A DNA stretch of 10,268 nucleotides from an uncultured Collinsella sp. GTDB lineage: Bacteria; Actinomycetota; Coriobacteriia; Coriobacteriales; Coriobacteriaceae. Both the position numbers and the translations under genes were made by a program. The notes under the pieces were generated by a model. It was not told the DNA's origin. It worked only from the letters and a program-made list of their open reading frames with translations, and did no database searches. This document shows positions 1 to 5,496 of the stretch, in pieces. Positions within the stretch are counted from its first letter, which is position 1. Each line of letters opens with the position of its first letter. Location of the stretch: assembly GCA_900553345.1 (NCBI GenBank), contig USDE01000034.1, positions 1 to 10,268 of the forward strand, written 5' to 3'.

Positions 1-13
1 GCTCTTCCGATCT
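1..13. other. Illumina adapter remnant at contig end (artefact)
   Basis: The window opens with GCTCTTCCGATCT, an exact 13-base match to the 3' end of the standard Illumina adapter (AGATCGGAAGAGC on the other strand). It is in the orientation that directly precedes an insert in a library molecule. A chance 13-base match exactly at a sequence end is very unlikely, so this is untrimmed adapter and not genome. It also fuses in frame to the truncated minus-strand gene that follows, so any translation reading through bases 1-13 carries false residues. Confidence 0.95.
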
Positions 14-78
14 TCGCTTTCCCCGCCTTGGCCTACGAGCACCACGTTCCTTACGTTACCGGTCTTGGGAGCACCCAT
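14..78 (-). CDS. EF-G-like translational GTPase, N-terminal fragment (3' end missing)
   Basis: Minus-strand ATG at 78-76 preceded by a strong ribosome binding site, AAGGAGGT (83-90), 4 bases away. Only 21 codons remain before the adapter. They read MGAPKTGNVRNVVLVGQGGE then Ser. A short N-terminus, then an N-x-R-N-V-x-L-V-G-x-G-G strand running into a P-loop, is the usual opening of EF-G and EF-G-like GTPases, which drive or modulate ribosomal translocation. The P-loop is cut before its Lys-Thr; residue 21 is Ser where Gly would be expected, possibly a base error near the read end. With so little sequence, other P-loop GTPases cannot be excluded. It lies downstream of the ABC operon but has its own leader of about 240 bases. 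Confidence 0.45.
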
Positions 79-320
79 GATGACCTCCTTGCAGGGCCGC
101 GCGCAATGCGCGACGCCAACGGGGAGAGTTCGCGGTCGGTGCCGTCCCGGGAGCAGCATGGTCGGCAGCCGAGCCGACTCACCCTCCAAATGTCCTATGG
201 CACCACCCTACCCTCACGGACGACTATCCATGCATACCTTTCGGCGCACGTATGAATACAGGCGGCGAGAGGAAGAAGAACGCATGCGAGGCGATTATTA
301 AACCCCATCGATACAAATAA
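79..320 (-). other. Leader/intergenic region upstream of the EF-G-like gene
   Basis: About 240 bases between the ABC operon terminator and the ATG at 78 hold no convincing gene on either strand. The region is GC-rich near the start codon and contains small inverted repeats: GTCGGC/GCCGAC at 161-178 with a 6-base loop, and GCGCA/TGCGC around 101-111 just upstream of the ribosome binding site. No promoter with both a good -35 and a good -10 could be picked on the minus strand. TATTCA (minus strand, near 252-257) with TTCTTC 16 bases upstream is the best weak candidate. Confidence 0.4.
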
Positions 321-354
321 AAGCCGTCGCAGACCATAAGACCTGCGGCGGCTT
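311..354 (-). terminator. Rho-independent terminator of the amino-acid ABC operon
   Basis: On the minus strand, AAGCCGCCGCAG (343-354) pairs with CTGCGACGGCTT (321-332), with one C-A mismatch and a 10-base loop. A T-rich run, TTATTTGTAT (311-320), follows. It sits 22 bases past the ATPase stop codon, as expected for the end of the three-gene importer operon. Confidence 0.85.
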
Positions 355-375
355 CATCTCAATATATAGCTGAGC

Positions 376-1140
376 CTAGCCCTCGATACGGCTCAAGAAC
401 TCACGGGTACGTTGCTCACGCGGGTGATCGATAACCTGCTCGGCAGGACCCTCCTCGACAATGCGACCGCCGTCCATAAAGACCACGCGGTCGGCAACAT
501 CGCGCGCAAATTGCATTGCGTGGGTCACGATCACCATCGTCATATTCTGCGCGGCAAGGTCTTTAATGACACGCAGCACCTCGGCCGTTAGCTCGGGATC
601 GAGCGCCGAAGTCGGCTCGTCGAAGAACAAGATCTCCGGGTCGAGCGCCAAGGCGCGGGCGATACTCACACGCTGTTGCTGACCACCCGAAAGCTCACAT
701 GGCACCTTGTTCTCGTTGCCCGTAAGCCCCATCTGCGCGATCAACTCACGCGCACGTGCTTCGGCCTGCTCGCGCGGACGCTTGAGTACGCGAATCGGAG
801 CATCGGTGATGTTTTTCATCACCGTATAGTGCGGAAACAGATTGTAGTTCTGAAACACCAGGCCAAATCGCGAACGCGCCCGCTTGGGCACGTCGCCTTT
901 CGCATATACCGCACCCGACCCCGCGTCCGTCGCAACGGCAAGGTCGCCAAACGAGAGCGAGCCTCCGTCAAGTGTCTCGAGCAGTGTGGCACAGCGCAGA
1001 AGTGTGGACTTACCGCCGCCTGAAGGCCCGATAATCGCTACGACCTCGCCACGCTTTACCTCGAGCGAGATATCCTTGAGCACCTCATTGCCACCAAACG
1101 CCTTGCGCGCGTTCGATATTTTCATTACCGAATTAATCAT
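376..1140 (-). CDS. Polar amino-acid ABC transporter ATP-binding protein (GlnQ/HisP-type)
   Basis: A 254-residue cytoplasmic ATPase that powers amino-acid import with the permease and binding protein encoded just upstream. All ABC motifs are visible: Walker A GPSGGGKST at 38-46, Q-loop Gln97 in LVFQNYNLFP, signature LSGGQQQR at 150-157, Walker B ILFFDE at 170-175, D-loop SALD at 178-181 and switch His207. The LFPH and FARDVADR segments are typical of the polar amino-acid subfamily. Length is normal for the family (about 240-260). The ATG at 1140 overlaps the permease stop codon by 8 bases, implying translational coupling. A second ATG five codons in has no better ribosome binding site, so I keep the first. 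Substrate cannot be told from the ATPase. A terminator follows at 311-354. Confidence 0.93.
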   Translation of the reverse strand: MINSVMKISNARKAFGGNEVLKDISLEVKRGEVVAIIGPSGGGKSTLLRCATLLETLDGGSLSFGDLAVATDAGSGAVYAKGDVPKRARSRFGLVFQNYNLFPHYTVMKNITDAPIRVLKRPREQAEARARELIAQMGLTGNENKVPCELSGGQQQRVSIARALALDPEILFFDEPTSALDPELTAEVLRVIKDLAAQNMTMVIVTHAMQFARDVADRVVFMDGGRIVEEGPAEQVIDHPREQRTREFLSRIEG

Positions 1141-1786
1141 GGTAGTAATCCAATTTTGTCTCGGCGGCGCCCAGCAGCATCTCGACGACGAAGTTAAAGA
1201 CCCAGTAAATCAGCGCCGCGATCGCAAACGGCACCATGCTCACCTGCGAGGCGACCAGCGCCTTAGCCGTCGAGAACATCTCCCCCACGCCGATGGCAAA
1301 CGCCAGCGACGTGTCCTTGACCAGCGTGATGATCTCGTTGCCCATCGCCGGCAGAATACGCTTGGCGACTTGCGGCATCACAATGTACAAAAATGTCTGC
1401 AGACGCGAATAGCCCAGCACCTCGGCTGCCTCGTATTGACCGCGCGGAATGGACTGCAAGCCCGAGCGATAGATTTCGGCAAAGTAGCCGGCGTAGTTGA
1501 TGATGAACGCCACAACGCACGCCGTCCACTTGGAATCGGGCGTGAGCGAAATGCCGAACACGTAATACGGGGCAAAGTAGATGGCAAACATCTGCAGCAT
1601 GAGCGGCGTGCCGCGCATGACCGAAATGTAGATGCGCGCAATCCAGCGAAGCGGCGCGACCTTGCTCATGCGCATGAACGCCACGGGGATTCCCAAGGGA
1701 ATCGACCCGAGCAGCGTCAGCACAAACAGCTGCAAGCTGACCAAGAATCCCTGGCCAAGCATCTGCATCATGACTTGAATAGACAT
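1133..1786 (-). CDS. Polar amino-acid ABC transporter permease (HisM/GlnP-type)
   Basis: A 217-residue integral membrane permease. The start is placed at ATG 1786-1784, inside a TAATG stop-start overlap with the binding-protein gene. A longer reading would need a TTG at 1801. About five hydrophobic segments are visible: near 12-37, 62-80, 88-107, 131-146 and 160-205. The cytoplasmic EAA loop that docks on the ATPase is clear: GQYEAAEVLGYSRLQTFLYI at 116-135, with Glu119-Ala-Ala and Gly125. The R-G-T-P-L (59-63) and V-K-D-T-S-L (156-161) segments are standard for polar amino-acid permeases, which act as homodimers or heterodimers. Only one permease gene is present, so a homodimer is likely. 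Overlaps: 1 base upstream and 8 bases downstream. Confidence 0.92.
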   Translation of the reverse strand: MSIQVMMQMLGQGFLVSLQLFVLTLLGSIPLGIPVAFMRMSKVAPLRWIARIYISVMRGTPLMLQMFAIYFAPYYVFGISLTPDSKWTACVVAFIINYAGYFAEIYRSGLQSIPRGQYEAAEVLGYSRLQTFLYIVMPQVAKRILPAMGNEIITLVKDTSLAFAIGVGEMFSTAKALVASQVSMVPFAIAALIYWVFNFVVEMLLGAAETKLDYYHD

Positions 1787-2646
1787 TACTTGAGCACCCA
1801 ATTATCGAAAGATAGACCATAGCTTGAATACTTGTCGCAGAGGTCCTTGACCGTACCATCCTCATAGAGCGCCTTGAGCGACTCGGTCACGGCATCGGCC
1901 GACTTGGCGTCGCCCTTCTTAAAGCCGACGGCGTAGTGCTCGCTGGACAGCGGCTCATCAAGCTGTGTATAGGCATCGGGCTTGGCGGCAAGCTGATACT
2001 GGGCAATCGAGAGGTCACAGGCGACGGCATCGACTGCACCACTCTCGAGCTGCATAAACGCCGTGTTGTACTCACCGATGGTATCGAGCGTGGCAAACGT
2101 CGCGGCCAAATCCTTCTGGTCGCCCTCGAGCACATCCTGTGCAGCGGAATCAGTCTGGGTAATCACGGTCTTGCCGGCAAGATCGTCCCAGCTCTTGATG
2201 CCCGCATCCTTCTTGACCACCAGCACCTGCTCGTTGAGCATGTACGGCTCGGAGAACGTGTAGTCGTCCTCGCGGCCCTCCATGGTAAAGCCGTTCCAGA
2301 TGCAGTTGATGGCGCCCGAGTTGAGCAGCGTATCCTTGGCGTCCCAGTCGATGGCCTCGTATTTGACCTCCCAGCCCTGCTTATCGGCAACAGCCTTGGC
2401 CAAATCGAGATCAAAGCCGGTGTACTCGCCATCGTCGCCCACAAAACCATACGGAGGATAGGACTTATCAAAGCCCACCACAAGCTTCTTGGACTCTGCA
2501 GCGCCCTTCACATCCTTGGCCGCGGCAGAGCCAGCAGCGGAGCCCTTGCCGGCACCACCGCCGCAGCCGACAAGACCAAGGCCAAGCACCGTGGCAAACG
2601 AGCCGGCTAGACCAACAAACTGACGACGAGACATATCGGTATTCAT
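1786..2646 (-). CDS. Amino-acid ABC transporter substrate-binding lipoprotein with Tat-type signal
   Basis: A 286-residue solute-binding protein of the bacterial family 3 fold. The start is ATG 2646, with AAGGGGG (2653-2659) 6 bases upstream; a GTG at 2667 would add seven residues but lacks such a site. The N-terminus has a twin-arginine-like motif SRRQFVG (6-12), a hydrophobic stretch, and a lipobox LVGC with the acylated Cys at 28. A Gly/Ala/Ser/Lys linker to about residue 53 follows, so the protein should be a lipid-anchored extracellular receptor, perhaps exported folded. The mature part has family hallmarks: GFDKSYPPYGF, GFDLDLAKAVA, and NGFTMEGREDDYTFSEPY, whose Arg likely binds the substrate carboxylate. 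The substrate is probably a polar amino acid; the exact one cannot be assigned. First gene of the operon, with its own promoter. Confidence 0.92.
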   Translation of the reverse strand: MNTDMSRRQFVGLAGSFATVLGLGLVGCGGGAGKGSAAGSAAAKDVKGAAESKKLVVGFDKSYPPYGFVGDDGEYTGFDLDLAKAVADKQGWEVKYEAIDWDAKDTLLNSGAINCIWNGFTMEGREDDYTFSEPYMLNEQVLVVKKDAGIKSWDDLAGKTVITQTDSAAQDVLEGDQKDLAATFATLDTIGEYNTAFMQLESGAVDAVACDLSIAQYQLAAKPDAYTQLDEPLSSEHYAVGFKKGDAKSADAVTESLKALYEDGTVKDLCDKYSSYGLSFDNWVLK

Positions 2647-2664
2647 GGTATTCCCCCTTGGTGG

Positions 2665-2684
2665 CACTTTAGTTAAGTAAAGTG
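2665..2684 (-). promoter_or_regulatory. Operator-like palindrome in the leader of the ABC operon
   Basis: CACTTTA (2665-2671) and TAAAGTG (2678-2684) are perfect 7-base inverted repeats around a 6-base centre that itself contains TTAA. The 20-base site is AT-rich. It lies between the predicted transcription start (about 2696) and the ribosome binding site (2653-2659), where a repressor could block transcription. As RNA it would form a short hairpin just 5 bases upstream of the ribosome binding site. I do not recognise the regulator. Function is inferred from symmetry and position only. Confidence 0.5.
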
Positions 2685-2702
2685 AGTCATGTAACGTTCA
2701 GA

Positions 2703-2731
2703 ATCATACACTCTACCTTGATAAAGTACAA
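2703..2731 (-). promoter_or_regulatory. Sigma-70-type promoter of the amino-acid ABC operon
   Basis: Minus strand: -35 TTGTAC (2726-2731) and -10 TATGAT (2703-2708), separated by an ideal 17-base spacer. This is the best canonical promoter in the window. Transcription should start near 2696, giving a leader of about 50 bases before the binding-protein ATG at 2646. The -35 lies only 6 bases from the long palindromic element at 2738. Confidence 0.8.
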
Positions 2732-2737
2732 GGGAGG

Positions 2738-2888
2738 GTTTGCCCGGCGTGGGCGGGGAGCGACGCGTAATTAAGTTTCCTGCTCTACAGTCCTGCGCAA
2801 GACGGAAAGCACATTAAGTGCTTTCCTTTGCGTGCGGAACTCGCGATAAACTTAATTACGCGTCGCTCCCCGCCCACGCCGGGCAAAC
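2738..2888. repeat. 151-base palindromic element with perfect 41-base inverted arms
   Basis: The left arm 2738-2778 and right arm 2848-2888 are exact reverse complements over 41 bases. The outer parts are GC-rich (GCCCGGCGTGGGCGGGGAGC) and the inner ends AT-rich (TAATTAAGTTT). The 69-base centre is also self-complementary: GGAAAGCAC (2804-2812) pairs perfectly with GTGCTTTCC (2818-2826) around ATTAA, flanked by the partly pairing GCGCAA and TTTGCG. No open frame of note lies inside and no target-site duplication is evident at the ends. It sits between two divergent promoters, so a terminator role makes little sense. The likely identity is a non-autonomous palindromic repeat (MITE- or REP/BIME-like), but the family is not recognised. 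Confidence 0.85.
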
Positions 2889-2950
2889 ATCGTTGGACTT
2901 ATCACTGACATGAAATGGGCGCTTGCATATCGTCTGCTAACTTGGCACGG

Positions 2951-2956
2951 TACAAT
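2951..2956 (+). promoter_or_regulatory. Candidate -10 element for the rRNA methyltransferase gene
   Basis: TACAAT at 2951-2956 in the context CGGTACAATGC, 39 bases before the ATG at 2996. No good -35 lies at 16-18 bases; TTGCAT is 22 bases upstream, which is too far. A GTGGGG stretch (2982-2987) serves as a weak ribosome binding site 8 bases before the start. Confidence 0.45.
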
Positions 2957-2995
2957 GCTTTCAGATTTCAATTTGTAAATTAGTGGGGTTAATTC

Positions 2996-4444
2996 ATGGC
3001 AGAATCTCGTGCGGAGCGTAGGGCTCGTCGTGCTTTGGTGGAAGCGGCTGAGGGGTCAAAGGAGGAGAAATCTCCTACGAAATCCAAGTCTTCTAAAGCT
3101 GCAAAAAGCAAATCGGCCAAGGGCAAGGCTAAGGCCAAGCGTCCCGGCTCTCGTCGGAGCGAGGACAAGGCATCTCAGACTCGCTCCAAGCGCTCGCATA
3201 AAGATCAGGTTTCGTCTGCGCGTAAGGCTGTGGATCCCAAGTCTCCCTGTCCGATCATGAAAGCTTGCGGTGGGTGCACGGCGCTCAATCGTCCTTATAA
3301 GAAGCAGTTGGCAGCTAAGCAGGCTGTTATGGAGGAGCTTTTTGCTGCTCTATGCGAGCGCGAGGGTATTAGCGTCGACCCCATTCGCGGTATGGGCGTC
3401 ACCCTGGGCGACCCGGGCAAATATCCTGCTCCGCGCGGTTTTCGCCATAAGGCCGCCACTCCCTTTGCCCCCGGTAAAGAGGGCGCTGTCCGCTGCGGCT
3501 TTTTTGAACGTGGCACGCACAGAATCGTTGCTGTTCCTGAATGCCCCGTCGAGGCACCGGGCGCCCGACAGATCCTCAACGGCATCGCGCGTGAGGCCGA
3601 GCGCCTGCACATTCCCGCCTTTAACGAGGACAAGCATCTCGGACTGCTTCGCTATGCCGTCGTTCGCTGCGGCTGGCGCACCGACCAAATCATGGTCACC
3701 CTCGTGACCGCCCAGCGCGACCTACCGCATGCACAGGAATTCTTTGAGGCCGTCGCTGCACTCGATCCGCGCATCGTCACCGTCGCCCAAAACATCAACG
3801 GGCGCCCTGGCAACGCCATCCTCGGTGAGGAAACCCGTATCGTTTATGGCGCCGAATGCATGCGCGACCAGCTACTCGGCTGCGAGTTCGACATCTCCCC
3901 TACCGCGTTCTACCAGACCAACCCGCAGCAGACCGAATTGCTCTATCAGCTCGCTATCGACGGCATGGACCTGCGCCAGGGCGATGTGCTTATGGATGCC
4001 TACTGCGGCAGCGGCACCATCGGTCTTTGCGCAGCTAAAGATGCCCAGAGCAAGGGCATCGGCATCATGCTGCTCGGCGTGGAGCGCAACCCGGCGGGCA
4101 TTGCCGACGCGCGCCGCAATGCCGAGCTCAACGGTCTTACCCGCAGCGCCTGGTTTATGGCCGACGATGCCACCGATTACATCCTAGATGCCGCCGACAA
4201 CAACGAGCGCGTCGACGTCCTTTCCATCGACCCGCCGCGCGCCGGCTCCACCCCCGAGTTCCTCGAAGCTGCCTGCGCACTTAAGCCGCGCCGCATCACC
4301 TATATCAGCTGCAACCCCGTGACCCAAGAGCGCGACCTGCACCAGCTCCTCGACGGAGGCTATCGCCTGCTCAAGATCACGCCCGTCGACATGTTCCCCC
4401 ACACCGACCACACCGAAACCGTAGCGGTCCTCGAACGCCGCTAA
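2996..4444 (+). CDS. 23S rRNA (uracil-C5)-methyltransferase, RlmD/RumA family
   Basis: A 482-residue SAM-dependent enzyme that methylates C5 of a uridine in 23S rRNA. The order of features is as follows. A Lys/Ser/Arg-rich low-complexity tail covers residues 1-82. A 4Fe-4S site has Cys85-x5-Cys91-x2-Cys94 and Cys183, the spacing of E. coli RlmD. The SAM loop is DAYCGSGTIG (334-343). IDPPRAG is at 411-417. The catalytic Cys439 lies in YISCNP. The C-terminal MFPHTDHTETVAVL carries the general base Glu476. There is no obvious TRAM domain before the Fe-S site; the basic tail takes its place. All catalytic residues are intact. The exact target (U747, U1939 or both) cannot be read from sequence, as Gram-positive members differ. 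Monocistronic, with a terminator at 4460-4489. Confidence 0.9.
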   Translation: MAESRAERRARRALVEAAEGSKEEKSPTKSKSSKAAKSKSAKGKAKAKRPGSRRSEDKASQTRSKRSHKDQVSSARKAVDPKSPCPIMKACGGCTALNRPYKKQLAAKQAVMEELFAALCEREGISVDPIRGMGVTLGDPGKYPAPRGFRHKAATPFAPGKEGAVRCGFFERGTHRIVAVPECPVEAPGARQILNGIAREAERLHIPAFNEDKHLGLLRYAVVRCGWRTDQIMVTLVTAQRDLPHAQEFFEAVAALDPRIVTVAQNINGRPGNAILGEETRIVYGAECMRDQLLGCEFDISPTAFYQTNPQQTELLYQLAIDGMDLRQGDVLMDAYCGSGTIGLCAAKDAQSKGIGIMLLGVERNPAGIADARRNAELNGLTRSAWFMADDATDYILDAADNNERVDVLSIDPPRAGSTPEFLEAACALKPRRITYISCNPVTQERDLHQLLDGGYRLLKITPVDMFPHTDHTETVAVLERR

Positions 4445-4459
4445 TTGTCCGGCACAAGA

Positions 4460-4500
4460 AAGGGGGCGGCCCGCCTGGACCGCCCCCTTCGCTTGGTTTA
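4460..4500. terminator. Bidirectional terminator between converging genes
   Basis: AAGGGGGCGG (4460-4469) and CCGCCCCCTT (4480-4489) form a perfect 10-base-pair stem with a 10-base loop. On the plus strand it is followed by a T-containing stretch (TTCGCTTGGTTTA); on the minus strand by TTTCTTG. It lies between the methyltransferase stop (4444) and the stop of the PHP gene on the other strand (4510), so it can end both transcripts. Confidence 0.85.
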
Positions 4501-4509
4501 TAAACTCAG

Positions 4510-5331
4510 CTACATCCCCTTGCGCAGGTCGCACATGCCGGCTGCAGCCATCTCGCGCAGCAGCGTCTCGCGGTCGCGCGTCACGATCAGGTCCAGCGGG
4601 AAGTGAATCTCGTCGAGCATCTTACGCGCGTGATCGAGCTTGCCAATGGCCATGCCAATGTGGGCATCGGTCGACACGCCAATGCCCACGCCCAGCTCGG
4701 CGCAGCGCTCGGCGATCTTGCGGCATACGTTCCAATGCTCGGCATCCGTGCCATGCTCAAGACTGTGGTTGTTGATCTCGATGATCTTGTGCTTGGCCTT
4801 GGCCGCCAACAGCACCTCATCGATATCAAAGGGAACACCGGCGCGACCCGCGTGGCCCAGCATGAACACCTTGGGGTGCTCCAGGGCATTGATATACATC
4901 TCGGTCGTCTGGGCCAGCGTCGCGCCTTCAGCGAGCTGCGGATTATGCACGCTTGCCACCAAATAATCCAAATTGCGCGTAACCAAATCGAACAGCGAAT
5001 GCGGGCGGCTGTACGAATCGCCGGCGATATTGAGCGTGACAGGAGTGTCCTCGCCAAACAGGCTTCCGTCCAGTGAAACGATATCGGCCTCGGCACCACG
5101 CAACACCAGCACGCCGCTCCAAATGCGCGGCCAGATATTCTGGTTGATAAAGAACTGATAACTGCGCAGGTCATTAGGGCAAGCCGTAACCATAGAGCTC
5201 AGATGGTCGGCAGATCCGAGCACCTGCAGACCACGCTCTGCCGCCCAGTACACATTCTCCTCAATGGTCGAATATGCATGCGCAGAGAACATCGTATGGG
5301 TATGAATGTCACAAGAAAGCAGGTAGGGCAT
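4510..5331 (-). CDS. PHP-domain metal-dependent phosphatase, YcdX-like
   Basis: A 273-residue cytoplasmic protein of the PHP superfamily, no signal peptide. The full set of metal ligands known from E. coli YcdX can be lined up: His10 and His12 (DIHTHT), His18 (SAHA), His43 (ADH), Glu81 (GAE), His129 (SVHN), His160 (LGH), and Asp222 with His224 (STDAHI). This predicts an intact three-metal phosphoesterase centre. Family members hydrolyse phosphomonoesters such as histidinol phosphate, but the physiological substrate of the YcdX type is unsettled, so I give no gene name. Slightly longer than YcdX (245 residues). Start: ATG 5331 preceded by AAGGAGA (5336-5342) at 4 bases. It lies 165 bases downstream of the aminotransferase gene on the same strand; a pathway link (for example histidine metabolism) is conceivable but unproven. 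Confidence 0.85.
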   Translation of the reverse strand: MPYLLSCDIHTHTMFSAHAYSTIEENVYWAAERGLQVLGSADHLSSMVTACPNDLRSYQFFINQNIWPRIWSGVLVLRGAEADIVSLDGSLFGEDTPVTLNIAGDSYSRPHSLFDLVTRNLDYLVASVHNPQLAEGATLAQTTEMYINALEHPKVFMLGHAGRAGVPFDIDEVLLAAKAKHKIIEINNHSLEHGTDAEHWNVCRKIAERCAELGVGIGVSTDAHIGMAIGKLDHARKMLDEIHFPLDLIVTRDRETLLREMAAAGMCDLRKGM

Positions 5332-5496
5332 CGGGTCTCCTTATCTGGCATGGCCGTCGCTTATATTCATTGTACGCATAGCCTTCGATAGTCGTAAAAC
5401 CACTCCATCCCAACGACACAACGTCCATGACAACGGGGTCCGGCTTAACACCAAACCCCGTTTCACGTAAAACATTGTAGGCAGAGCGCTTTACTT
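5332..5496 (-). other. Spacer between aminotransferase and PHP genes with hairpin and candidate -10 elements
   Basis: On the minus strand two TACAAT hexamers appear (5474-5479 and 5369-5374). The second is 37 bases before the PHP start and is a fair -10 candidate; TTACGA (5392-5397) at a 17-base spacing is a poor -35. An 8-base inverted repeat, AACGGGGT (5432-5439) with ACCCCGTT (5455-5462), can form a stem with a 15-base loop, but no T-run follows on either strand, so it is not a convincing terminator. No gene is called here. Confidence 0.45.

Noticed and set aside
161..178. GTCGGC/GCCGAC hairpin as a terminator or regulatory RNA
   Set aside because: Only six base pairs, no T-run, and chance occurrence in GC-rich DNA is common.
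1787..1801. Longer permease start at TTG 1801
   Set aside because: The ATG at 1786 in a TAATG overlap is a standard coupled start and matches typical permease N-termini.
884..1822. Plus-strand open frame of 312 codons
   Set aside because: Lies antisense to the ABC permease and ATPase, which have full motif sets. Its composition (Arg/His/Gln/Asp-rich, no domain) is typical of a shadow of GC-rich coding DNA.
1936..2610. Plus-strand open frame of 224 codons
   Set aside because: Antisense to the binding-protein gene; no ribosome binding site and no recognisable domain.
2738..2888. Palindrome as a transcription terminator
   Set aside because: Both neighbouring genes are transcribed away from it and neither end has a T-run, so it has nothing to terminate.
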